Shown: positions 1 to 5,032 of the stretch, one piece after another | How the letters are laid out: the number at the start of each line of letters is the position of its first letter | How positions within the stretch are numbered: position 1 is the first letter of the stretch | Assembly: GCA_046582475.1 (NCBI GenBank) | Contig: JAYGEH010000173.1 | Coordinates: forward strand, 1 to 6,020 | DNA from: GCA-2687515 sp046582475 | Lineage (GTDB): Bacteria; Pseudomonadota; Alphaproteobacteria; Rhodospirillales; UBA2165 | DNA: 6,020 nt | Reading direction: 5' to 3' | The notes under the pieces: generated by a model | Databases searched by the model: none | Seen by the model: only the letters and a program-made list of their open reading frames with translations | What the model was told of the DNA's origin: nothing | Position numbers and translations under genes: made by a program

Positions 1-54
1 CATCGGGTATTTGCCCATATGGGGGGGGCGGAATTTATATTTGAACAGGCTCAT
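1..54 (-). CDS. 5' fragment of an unidentified gene (18 codons, cut by window edge)
   Basis: An ATG at 54-52 is preceded by a GGAG-type ribosome binding site about 8 bases upstream, and the frame stays open to the window edge. The visible peptide is MSLFKYKFRPPHMGKYPM, basic and rich in aromatic residues, with no signal peptide visible so far. It follows the end of the truncated MetE-like gene by 80 bases on the same strand, so the two could share a transcript. An 8-base G run (C run in the coding strand) at 21-28 makes this start prone to indel errors. The peptide loosely recalls the start of some proteobacterial reductive-dehalogenase-like iron-sulfur proteins, but that is an unverified impression from 18 residues and I assign no function. 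Confidence 0.5.
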   Translation of the reverse strand, partial: MSLFKYKFRPPHMGKYPM

Positions 55-134
55 GTCAGTCTCCGTAAGCTTGGAATATCCGAGTTAGCCGCCAGTTTGC
101 GCCGCCGGGGGCCAAATATTCAACCACACAATTC

Positions 135-248
135 CTAGTGAATTCGCAAGAGCTCGGAAATCGTCTCCGGATCGCGGCGCCCAAAACCGCATTCGGTGGC
201 GATATCGTAGCCGCTGACGTATTTGTCGGCTTTGTCGGCCGCCCTAGG
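135..248 (-). pseudogene. Out-of-frame C-terminal remnant of the MetE-like gene
   Basis: Downstream of the TAG that ends the MetE-like frame at 244, a different minus-strand frame reads through to a TAG at 135-137 and matches the C-terminus of the plus-strand paralogue. It gives DKYVSGYDIATECGFGRR and then an ISELLRIH ending, against GKYADNFGIATECGFGRR and IPELLRIH in the complete copy. It carries the cysteine (codon 189-191) that should be the last zinc ligand. By comparison with the paralogue, about 20 bases between the DGA and RAA codons are missing and 9 bases (GCCGACAAA, coding strand) are duplicated in tandem, net -11, which explains the frame change. This could be true decay or an assembly error; the alignment itself is clear. 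Confidence 0.8.
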
Positions 249-1134
249 CGCCGTCGGTGTGATGAACCAGGCCGAGGATCAATTTGGTCTCCGCCGGCAG
301 ATCGAGGCCAGCCAAGGGCGCGAAATAGGCGTCGTCGGCGCGGCCGCGCGGCACCGGCATATGCATGAAATCGACGCGCCGGGGCGACGCGTTGACGATG
401 CCGTTGGCGAAGGCGACCGAGGTTGCGAGATCGGCGGGCTCGACAATATGCTTGTGGCCGGGATCGCCGTAGCAAAGGTGGATGCCCAAATCCACGTCTT
501 CGGCCAGCAGCCCGCACAACCGGGCGATCCGCTCGACAGAGCCGGCGACGGCGTCATCGTAGGGCAACGGCGGGCCGCCATCGGCGCCGATAATTTCGTA
601 GCAGACGTCCCATTGCACGGCGAGCTTGTGCTCCGGGATTGCCGCTTGCACGCGCCCGATTTCGCGGGCCATGGCCGCTTCGATGGCCGGCTCGGCGCGC
701 AAGCGGTCGGCGGCGACGACGAAACCGCAGACCAGCGCCATCGGCGAGGGCACCGATGCCTGAAAGCGGGCGACCGCCGGAATTTTGCCCGCCGCCTGCA
801 GGGCCGCAAATATTTTGTAAGACGCCGCCGCTTCGGTTGCATATCCCAGCTCGCCCAAATCCAGATCATCCGGGCCGGTGCCGTCCTTGATGCGGTAGAA
901 AGAGCGTTCGACGCTGTCCTTGAAGCCCGGGACCTGGACGTGGGTCAGTTCCACCCGCAAATCCTGGCAAGCGTCGAAGGTTTTCTGCTGCCAGCGGATC
1001 CAGTAGCCGCGGGGCCCGGTTTCGCCATCGGGAATGCGCGGGCAATTGGGCCCGAGGATGTCCGCGACGGCGGTGAACACCGCTTCGGCGTTGTCCAAAC
1101 CAACACTGCCGACCAAGTGTGCATGCCGTGCCAT
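244..1134 (-). CDS. MetE-like (cobalamin-independent methionine synthase/UROD superfamily) protein, C-terminally truncated
   Basis: The frame encodes 296 residues. The ATG at 1134-1132 is chosen because a GAGGAG site lies about 8 bases upstream and because the protein then starts MARHAHLVGSVGL, aligning with the start of the paralogue across the intergenic gap. Shared blocks, in order, are PDGETGPR (about 35-42), AVQWDVC (172-178), GSVERIARL (198-206), GIHLCYGDPGH (217-227), MHMPVPRGRADDAYFAPL (257-274) and LGLVHHTDG (287-295). H219 and C221 form an HxC pair like that which binds zinc in MetE. The fold is expected to be a TIM barrel binding a thiol or methyl acceptor, but the substrate is unknown. 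The protein stops about 47 residues short of its 348-residue paralogue and lacks the distal cysteine, so it is probably inactive as a methyltransferase unless the stop is a sequence error. The function assignment is by motif and memory of the family. Confidence 0.75.
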   Translation of the reverse strand: MARHAHLVGSVGLDNAEAVFTAVADILGPNCPRIPDGETGPRGYWIRWQQKTFDACQDLRVELTHVQVPGFKDSVERSFYRIKDGTGPDDLDLGELGYATEAAASYKIFAALQAAGKIPAVARFQASVPSPMALVCGFVVAADRLRAEPAIEAAMAREIGRVQAAIPEHKLAVQWDVCYEIIGADGGPPLPYDDAVAGSVERIARLCGLLAEDVDLGIHLCYGDPGHKHIVEPADLATSVAFANGIVNASPRRVDFMHMPVPRGRADDAYFAPLAGLDLPAETKLILGLVHHTDGA

Positions 1135-1225
1135 CGATCTACTCCTCTCAAATATAATTATTCTTAAATAACTATTGTATGTGCCGGCAGGCCAACTCAA
1201 TCATGCAGGATAAGGAGAATGCAAC
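1135..1225. promoter_or_regulatory. Divergent promoter region between the two MetE-like genes
   Basis: The 91 bases separate two divergent start codons and contain an AT-rich patch at about 1150-1180 in otherwise GC-rich DNA. A TATAAT occurs at 1153-1158 on the plus strand, but no good -35 hexamer lies at the proper distance. On the minus strand, TTGAGT (1200-1195) and TACAAT (1179-1174) are separated by 15 bases, a little short for sigma-70. Both genes have good ribosome binding sites at the two ends (GAGGAG for the minus gene, AAGGAG for the plus gene). Which hexamers are used cannot be decided from sequence alone. Confidence 0.4.
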
Positions 1226-2272
1226 ATGGCTCAGAACGGAAAAGTACTTTTGGTCGGCAGCGTCGGATTGGAAGACGCGGACCAGGTGTTCCGCGCCCTT
1301 GGCGAGCGGCTGGGGAGCCGCGCCAAACGCTATCCCGACGGTGAGACGGGTCCCCGCTATTATTGGATCCGGTGGGTCGCCGAATTGTTCCAGGGCCATC
1401 CGCAGCTTGCCGTCCATGGCGGCAACCAGGGGGTCGGCGAATTCCAGGGCCAGGCGGAAATCCCGAGCTTCACGTTGGCCGATGGCGTGGGCGGGCAGGA
1501 TTTGAATTTCGCTACGCTGGGGTATGCCCAGGCGGCGCTCGAGTCGCATGCCAAATTCCAGGCGCTGAAAGAGAGCGGCGTGATCCCGCCGGGCACCCGC
1601 TTTCAGGTTTCGCTGCCCACCGCCATTGCCCTCTCGACCACCTTCATGCATTTGGACAGGCGCGGCGAGATCGAGCCGGCTATCGAGGCGGGATTGATCC
1701 GGGACGCGGGCGCCATCGCCGCGGGAATCCCGGCCGGCGAGTTGGCCATCCAATGGGATGTCTGCCACGAGGTTGTCGCGCACGATGGCGCCGAAGGGCG
1801 CTGGGTCCTGCATTATGACAATATCCTGGACGGCAGCGTGGAACGCATCGCCCGCTTGCTGGCCGCGATCCCGGACGGAGCCGAGGCCGGCATTCACCTA
1901 TGCTACGGCGATCCCGGCCATGCCCATATCATAGAGCCGAAGGATTTCGCCACCTGCGTCGCCTTCGCCAACCGGATATCAGCGGCAGCACCGCGCGAGA
2001 TCCAATGGATGCACATGCCGGTGCCGAGGGGCCGCGCCGACGATGCCTATTTCGCGCCCTTGCAAGACTTGAAACTGGCGCCGGAAACCGAGCTTTATCT
2101 GGGCCTCGTCCACCATACGGACGGCGCGGTTGGAACCCGGGCGCGCATCGCGGCGGCCGGCAAGTATGCGGATAATTTCGGTATCGCCACCGAATGCGGC
2201 TTCGGCCGGCGCCCGGCGAAGACCATTCCCGAACTCTTGCGCATCCATGCCGAGGTGGCGGACGGCGCTTAA
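1226..2272 (+). CDS. MetE-like (cobalamin-independent methionine synthase/UROD superfamily) protein, complete copy
   Basis: The protein has 348 residues, is cytoplasmic and shows no signal peptide. The ATG at 1226 follows AAGGAG closely. The sequence is homologous along its whole length to the divergent minus-strand gene. H224 and C226 in GIHLCYGDPGH, and C324 in ATECGFGRR, reproduce the spacing logic of the MetE zinc site (HxC, then a Cys in a late barrel strand); LGLVHHTDG (292-300) sits where related proteins have the strand preceding that Cys loop. The equivalent of the MetE zinc-binding Glu is not obvious; H263 in MHMPVPR may occupy that position. MetE itself is about 750 residues with two barrels, so this is a single-barrel relative and may transfer methyl groups between other partners, or have another zinc-thiol chemistry. 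It is not assignable to methionine synthesis proper. Its stop codon lies one base from the stop of the converging VOC gene. Confidence 0.8.
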   Translation: MAQNGKVLLVGSVGLEDADQVFRALGERLGSRAKRYPDGETGPRYYWIRWVAELFQGHPQLAVHGGNQGVGEFQGQAEIPSFTLADGVGGQDLNFATLGYAQAALESHAKFQALKESGVIPPGTRFQVSLPTAIALSTTFMHLDRRGEIEPAIEAGLIRDAGAIAAGIPAGELAIQWDVCHEVVAHDGAEGRWVLHYDNILDGSVERIARLLAAIPDGAEAGIHLCYGDPGHAHIIEPKDFATCVAFANRISAAAPREIQWMHMPVPRGRADDAYFAPLQDLKLAPETELYLGLVHHTDGAVGTRARIAAAGKYADNFGIATECGFGRRPAKTIPELLRIHAEVADGA

Positions 2273-2273
2273 A

Positions 2274-2648
2274 TTACGGCAGCTTGAATTCCGGATTATA
2301 AATCAGGCCAATGACGTTGCCCCACGGGTCCTTGACCGAAGCGACCATGATGTCGCCGCCCACATTGACCGGATCGGAATCCGGCGCCGCGCCCAGTTCG
2401 ATAAACCGGGCCACTGCGCCGCCGATATCCTCAACCCCCCAGTAGCTTAAAACGTTGGCGGTCTTGGCGTCCGCCGGTGTGTCGTCGGGCATCAGGCCGA
2501 GCTCGAACCCGGCGATAGTGAAACCCACATAAAACGGCTCGTCGAAAGTGGGCGCCGCCGCAAACGCCTCCGCATACCAGGCCTTAGCTTTTTCGATGTC
2601 GGCGACTTTGTAGATGGTGGTGCGCAGGCCGAGAATATGCGTCGGCAT
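2274..2648 (-). CDS. VOC-superfamily (glyoxalase/bleomycin resistance fold) protein
   Basis: The protein has 124 residues, the usual size of a single-module VOC protein with two beta-alpha-beta-beta-beta units. The ATG at 2648-2646 is supported by a TGGAGA site 5 bases upstream; longer in-frame extensions have no VOC similarity. Recognisable elements are the first strand and helix IYKVADIEKAKAWYAEAF (about 12-29), the strand FELGLMPD and the typical C-terminal VKDPWGNVIGLIYNP block (about 105-119). The Glu often found as a metal ligand in the last strand (G-x-x-x-E in glyoxalase I types) is not present in GNVIGLIYNP, so lactoylglutathione lyase activity is unlikely. These proteins act as dioxygenases, isomerases or binding proteins; the substrate is unknown here. 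It is transcribed away from the dehydrogenase relic and towards the complete MetE-like gene. Confidence 0.85.
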   Translation of the reverse strand: MPTHILGLRTTIYKVADIEKAKAWYAEAFAAAPTFDEPFYVGFTIAGFELGLMPDDTPADAKTANVLSYWGVEDIGGAVARFIELGAAPDSDPVNVGGDIMVASVKDPWGNVIGLIYNPEFKLP

Positions 2649-2713
2649 TGTTGTTCTCCATTGCTGGCAGCATAAAACTTGCCGATAGCATAACCGATAA
2701 TTGGGAGGGAGCC
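2649..2713. promoter_or_regulatory. Divergent gap with interleaved direct repeats
   Basis: The 65 bases separate the VOC gene (minus) and the dehydrogenase relic (plus). AGCATAA occurs at 2669-2675 and again at 2687-2693, 18 bases apart, and CCGATA occurs at 2682-2687 and 2694-2699. Same-face repeats of this kind could bind a regulator that controls both directions, but I cannot name one and no convincing -35/-10 pair is visible. A GGGAGGGAG ribosome binding site for the relic is at 2703-2711. Confidence 0.3.
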
Positions 2714-3226
2714 ATGAGCGAACATGCGGATTTGGCAGCGGAAACAAGAGACCGGTTCCCGGCCAGCCACGATATCATCGTCGCCGCGCGCCAGAATTTG
2801 CGCCAGGCGGGGTGGGATTATGTTTGCGGCGGGGCGGAAACCGAAACCCGCCTGCGCCGCAACCGCCAGGCCCTGGACAGCCTCGCCTTCCGCCCCCGGG
2901 TGCTGCGCGATGTCTCAAGCGTCGATACCTGCATCGATTTTCTCGGCCACAAGATGGCGATACCGGTGATGCTGGCGCCCATCGACGGGTTGCAGGCCTG
3001 GGGACTGGCGGCGGCGGGGGCGGCGGGCGTCGTCCGCGTGCTCGAGATCATCCAAAACGAGATCGAGATTTCCATGGGGCTTTTGGGTGTTGCCCAAGTG
3101 GATCAGTTGAGACCGGCCTACCTCACCCAAGGCACACCCGTCCGCCTGCCCCACGAAATGAGTGCCTTTCCGCACGTGCCGGTGGACCGCCTGGAAGAGG
3201 CCGCACCGGTTTACGGCGGACACCTA
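2714..3226 (+). pseudogene. FMN-dependent 2-hydroxy-acid dehydrogenase relic with a large in-frame internal deletion
   Basis: An ATG at 2714 with a GGGAGGGAG site starts a protein resembling the lactate/2-hydroxy-acid dehydrogenase (FMN_dh) family. Residues 1-90 match the family N-terminus: ARQNLRQAGWDYVCGGAETE, then LDSLAFRPRVLRDVSSVDT, then FLGHKMAIPVMLAPI. Residue 91 onward jumps directly to the family C-terminal end: LQAWGLAAAGAAGVVRVLEI, then ISMGLLGV, then the PHEMSAFPH ending. About 200 residues normally lie between these blocks, including the SNHGGRQLD active-site segment (catalytic His and Arg) and the DGG phosphate-binding loop, so the product cannot be an active oxidase. The reading frame does not close after the recognisable end; it runs through the DksA-type gene in another frame to a stop at 3872-3874, which I regard as chance in GC-rich DNA. 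Tandem stops TAG TGA at 3225-3230 lie one frame off. The coordinates give the recognisable part only. Confidence 0.75.
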
Positions 3227-3231
3227 GTGAG

Positions 3232-3240
3232 TGCTATAAT
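3232..3240 (+). promoter_or_regulatory. Extended -10 promoter of the DksA/TraR-type gene
   Basis: TGCTATAAT is a perfect extended -10 element (TGnTATAAT). A weak -35 candidate TTTACG lies at 3210-3215 with a 19-base spacer, which an extended -10 can tolerate. The expected transcription start, 6-8 bases after the element, is 3246-3248, only 2-4 bases before the ATG at 3250. No Shine-Dalgarno sequence is present between the element and the ATG. The match to consensus is seen directly; its activity is inferred. Confidence 0.65.
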
Positions 3241-3249
3241 TGTCTCGCC

Positions 3250-3588
3250 ATGGACAAAAAACGCCAAAACAGGCTGCAAAAGAGCCTCGTTGCCAAGCGC
3301 CAGGAGTTGGTGCGCCTGGCCGCCGCCACCCAGGCCGACCGCAAGCCGGTGGAGCTGGATCAAACCCAGCAGGGCAGGCTGTCGCGGCTGGATGCAATCC
3401 AGGTGCAGGAAATGGCGCTGGAACAGGATCGCCGCCGCGAGATCGAGATCGCGCGCATCGATACGGCGCTCGGGCGCATGGCCGAGGATGCATACGGTTT
3501 TTGCGTCATTTGCGGCGAGGACATCGCGCCCCAGCGGTTGGACAACAATCCGGCGGTGCCCACTTGCATCCAGTGCGCCAGCAAATAG
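3250..3588 (+). CDS. Short DksA/TraR-type C4 zinc-finger transcription regulator
   Basis: The protein has 112 residues and belongs to the DksA/TraR family, which binds RNA polymerase through the secondary channel and changes promoter choice, often together with ppGpp. A long charged helical region (about 3-80) can form the coiled coil, with PVELDQTQQGRLSRLDA at 33-49 as the likely hairpin tip. A C4 zinc finger follows: C85, C88, C106, C109 in CVICGEDI and TCIQC, spaced C-x2-C-x17-C-x2-C. It is shorter than canonical DksA (about 150 residues) and lacks the exact DxxDxA tip of that protein, so it is better called DksA/TraR-like. The ATG at 3250 is the natural start because the helical region begins there and a strong promoter lies immediately upstream. 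It is flanked by a degraded enzyme gene upstream and converges on the anti-sigma gene downstream. Confidence 0.88.
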   Translation: MDKKRQNRLQKSLVAKRQELVRLAAATQADRKPVELDQTQQGRLSRLDAIQVQEMALEQDRRREIEIARIDTALGRMAEDAYGFCVICGEDIAPQRLDNNPAVPTCIQCASK

Positions 3589-3677
3589 CCATATCAATCC
3601 AACGGAAGGACGCTTTGACCGCCGCCGCCAGGCGCGCCCCGGAAACCACCGGCACACAGATATTATGGCCGCGGCGG

Positions 3678-4475
3678 CTAGGGATTTAGCTCCCGGTAGA
3701 GGCGGTTGGCGATATCCAACAGCGGCGCCCTTTGCATCGGGGCAACCAGGGCATAGGCATATTTGGCATCGATCCAGTAGAAGGCGGACGTGCCGTTATC
3801 GTCCTCGAAACGGAATTCGGTGTTGTTGCTGCCATCGCCGGCGGCGCGCACATAGACGGTCATGCGGGTTTTAGCGGCGTTTTCGTACATGAACTGGGCG
3901 GCGGGCATGGGGCCGTCGGCGAGCAGCCGTCCGCCCATCAACGAGAAACCGGCGCTGGAAAGATCCGGCGCCTTGAGGCTGACGCCGAGCCGCTTGGACA
4001 GCCATTTGAACAGATGCGCTTGCTGGCTCGATGGCACTTCAACCGGGTGGCGCCGCTCGGCGACGAAGATCCTGTGGGCGCCCATGGCATTGGCGGCAAA
4101 CGACGCGGGCTCGGGCGCGGCCCGGTCACCGTGCGCCAGCCAGCCAGCGATACCGCCGGCGGCGAAGATCGCCAGCGACGCCGCGAGGCGCATCCAGCCG
4201 GACTTTTTACTTGCCATTGCAGGCGGCGGCGTGAGTTGCCGGGCGGCGGCGCGCACCGTGACGATATCATTAAGCACGGTTGGCACCGGCTCATCCGAGA
4301 CCGGATCGAAGGTCCGCGAAAGGCTAGTGTTTTGCAGCCGGTAGGCATGCACCAATGCCGCGTCTTCGGGATGGTCTGCCAGCCAGGCTTCCAGGCGCAC
4401 CTGTTGATCCGGGCTCAGCCGTCCGTCCACGAATTTTTGGATGTCGTCGGGGGACATGGATTCAGGGTTGCTCAC
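3678..4475 (-). CDS. Membrane-anchored anti-sigma factor
   Basis: The protein has 265 residues and starts with GTG at 4475, supported by AAGGAG 6 bases upstream. The start overlaps the stop of the sigma gene by GTGA, so translation is probably coupled and the two products made together. Residues 1-50 (DDIQKFVDGRLSPDQQVRLEAWL, AYRLQNTSL) resemble the cytoplasmic sigma-binding domain of RsiW/FecR-type anti-sigma factors. A single membrane segment lies at about 96-114 (RLAASLAIFAAGGIAGWLA), followed by a periplasmic domain of some 150 residues that would sense or transmit a signal. There is no cysteine anywhere in the protein, so the zinc-containing HxxxCxxC motif of the ZAS class is absent and redox sensing by thiols is ruled out. 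The signal is unknown. The role rests mainly on its position after the ECF sigma and on topology. Confidence 0.85.
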   Translation of the reverse strand: MSNPESMSPDDIQKFVDGRLSPDQQVRLEAWLADHPEDAALVHAYRLQNTSLSRTFDPVSDEPVPTVLNDIVTVRAAARQLTPPPAMASKKSGWMRLAASLAIFAAGGIAGWLAHGDRAAPEPASFAANAMGAHRIFVAERRHPVEVPSSQQAHLFKWLSKRLGVSLKAPDLSSAGFSLMGGRLLADGPMPAAQFMYENAAKTRMTVYVRAAGDGSNNTEFRFEDDNGTSAFYWIDAKYAYALVAPMQRAPLLDIANRLYRELNP

Positions 4476-4933
4476 TTGACTCTCCTTAGTCTGGGCGCGC
4501 CGTCGGAGTCCAGAAATTCGCGCAAACTTTTGCGCCCCCGGCCGAGGCGCGACATCACCGTTCCGATCGGGATATCCAGCACCTCCGCCGCTTCGGCGTA
4601 TTCCAGCCCCTCGAGCCCGATCAATAGAATGACATGGCTCTGATCATCGGGCAGTTGGTCCAAGGCGTCGTTCATGTCGCGCAGCAACAGGGGCTGGTCC
4701 TGGCCGGGCCTGGCGGCGCGCCTTTTGGCTTCATTGACGTGAATATTGTGCATGATCGCCATCAGCCAGACCCGCATATTGCTGCCGGGGCGCCACAAAT
4801 GCAGCCGGTCCATGGCGCGGGTCAGACATTCCTGGACCAGATCGTCGGCCAGTATCTTGTCGCCCAGAAGCGCCCGCGCATAGCGCCGGAGATGGGGAAT
4901 CTGCTCAACGATGAGGCGGTGCTCTTCATTCAT
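4472..4933 (-). CDS. ECF-family RNA polymerase sigma factor
   Basis: The protein has 153 residues, at the small end for group 4 sigma factors. Sigma region 2 covers about 8-75, including the DDLVQECLTRAMDRL helix (30-44) and WLMAIMHNIHVNEAKRR (56-72), which contacts the -10 element. Sigma region 4 covers about 88-140: LDQLPDDQSHVILLIGLEGL, then a helix-turn-helix in YAEAAEVLDIPIGTVMSRLG and RGRKSLRE, which reads the -35 element. Regions 1.1 and 3 are absent, as expected for ECF. The ATG at 4933-4931 is the only sensible start, but it has no Shine-Dalgarno sequence and follows an intrinsic terminator by 17 bases. The gene is followed, with a 4-base overlap, by its likely anti-sigma factor. The composition resembles the EcfG-independent, membrane anti-sigma controlled ECF types; the target regulon cannot be told from this window. 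Confidence 0.93.
   Translation of the reverse strand: MNEEHRLIVEQIPHLRRYARALLGDKILADDLVQECLTRAMDRLHLWRPGSNMRVWLMAIMHNIHVNEAKRRAARPGQDQPLLLRDMNDALDQLPDDQSHVILLIGLEGLEYAEAAEVLDIPIGTVMSRLGRGRKSLREFLDSDGAPRLRRVK
4482..4487 (-). promoter_or_regulatory. Ribosome binding site fixing the GTG start of the anti-sigma gene
   Basis: AAGGAG lies inside the last codons of the sigma gene, 6 bases before the GTG at 4475. It decides between this GTG and the in-frame ATG six codons further on, and supports independent as well as coupled initiation. Confidence 0.8.
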
Positions 4934-4950
4934 GGAACAGGCGATCCGGC

Positions 4951-4998
4951 AAAAAATTCCGCCCGCCGCTTTAGGGGGGGGGACTTGGCGGCGGGCGG
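4951..4998 (-). terminator. Strong rho-independent terminator after the cytochrome gene
   Basis: Reading the minus strand, CCGCCCGCCGC (4998-4988) pairs perfectly with GCGGCGGGCGG (4969-4959): an 11-bp all-GC stem with an 18-base loop, followed by AATTTTTT (4958-4951). The loop contains nine consecutive C (G9 on the plus strand, 4974-4982). On the plus strand the second arm is followed by TTAAAAA, so termination is expected only in the minus direction. It lies 31 bases after the cytochrome stop codon. Confidence 0.85.
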
Positions 4999-5016
4999 TT
5001 AAAAACCTACGCTAAA

Positions 5017-5032
5017 TAACGCGCAGGCGTTA
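5017..5032 (-). terminator. Small hairpin overlapping the cytochrome stop codon
   Basis: TAACGC-CTGC-GCGTTA gives a perfect 6-bp stem with a 4-base loop that starts with the TAA stop codon itself. It is followed by a loose U-rich stretch and a T5 run at about 5001-5005. It is weaker than the stem downstream; it may add to termination or protect the mRNA 3' end. Confidence 0.35.

Noticed and set aside
244..262. Possible programmed frameshift restoring the full-length MetE-like protein
   Set aside because: No slippery sequence or downstream structure is evident, and the region shows a deletion plus tandem duplication relative to the paralogue, so mutation or error is the simpler reading.
223..1167. 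Plus-strand open frame of 314 codons opposite the truncated MetE-like gene
   Set aside because: The minus frame has clear homology to the paralogue at 1226-2272 and a proper ribosome binding site; the plus frame is its mirror.
3621..3678. Inverted repeat GCCGCCGC / GCGGCGGC in the gap between the DksA-type and anti-sigma genes
   Set aside because: The arms are 42 bases apart, low complexity in GC-rich DNA, and no T run follows on either strand, so I do not call a terminator.
3227..3874. Continuation of the dehydrogenase frame through the DksA-type gene, giving a protein of 386 residues
   Set aside because: After about residue 171 the sequence is arginine/serine/proline-rich without family similarity, and it overlaps the zinc-finger gene in another frame.
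3732..4643. Long plus-strand open frame across the anti-sigma and sigma genes
   Set aside because: It is antisense to two well-supported genes, has low-complexity composition and no ribosome binding site; a GC-rich mirror frame.
4934..4960. GGAAT (4960-4956) with TGTT about 17 bases later on the minus strand, resembling an ECF autoregulatory promoter for the sigma gene
   Set aside because: The transcription start would fall inside the first codons of the sigma gene, and GGAAT is part of the terminator stem and T run; probably chance.
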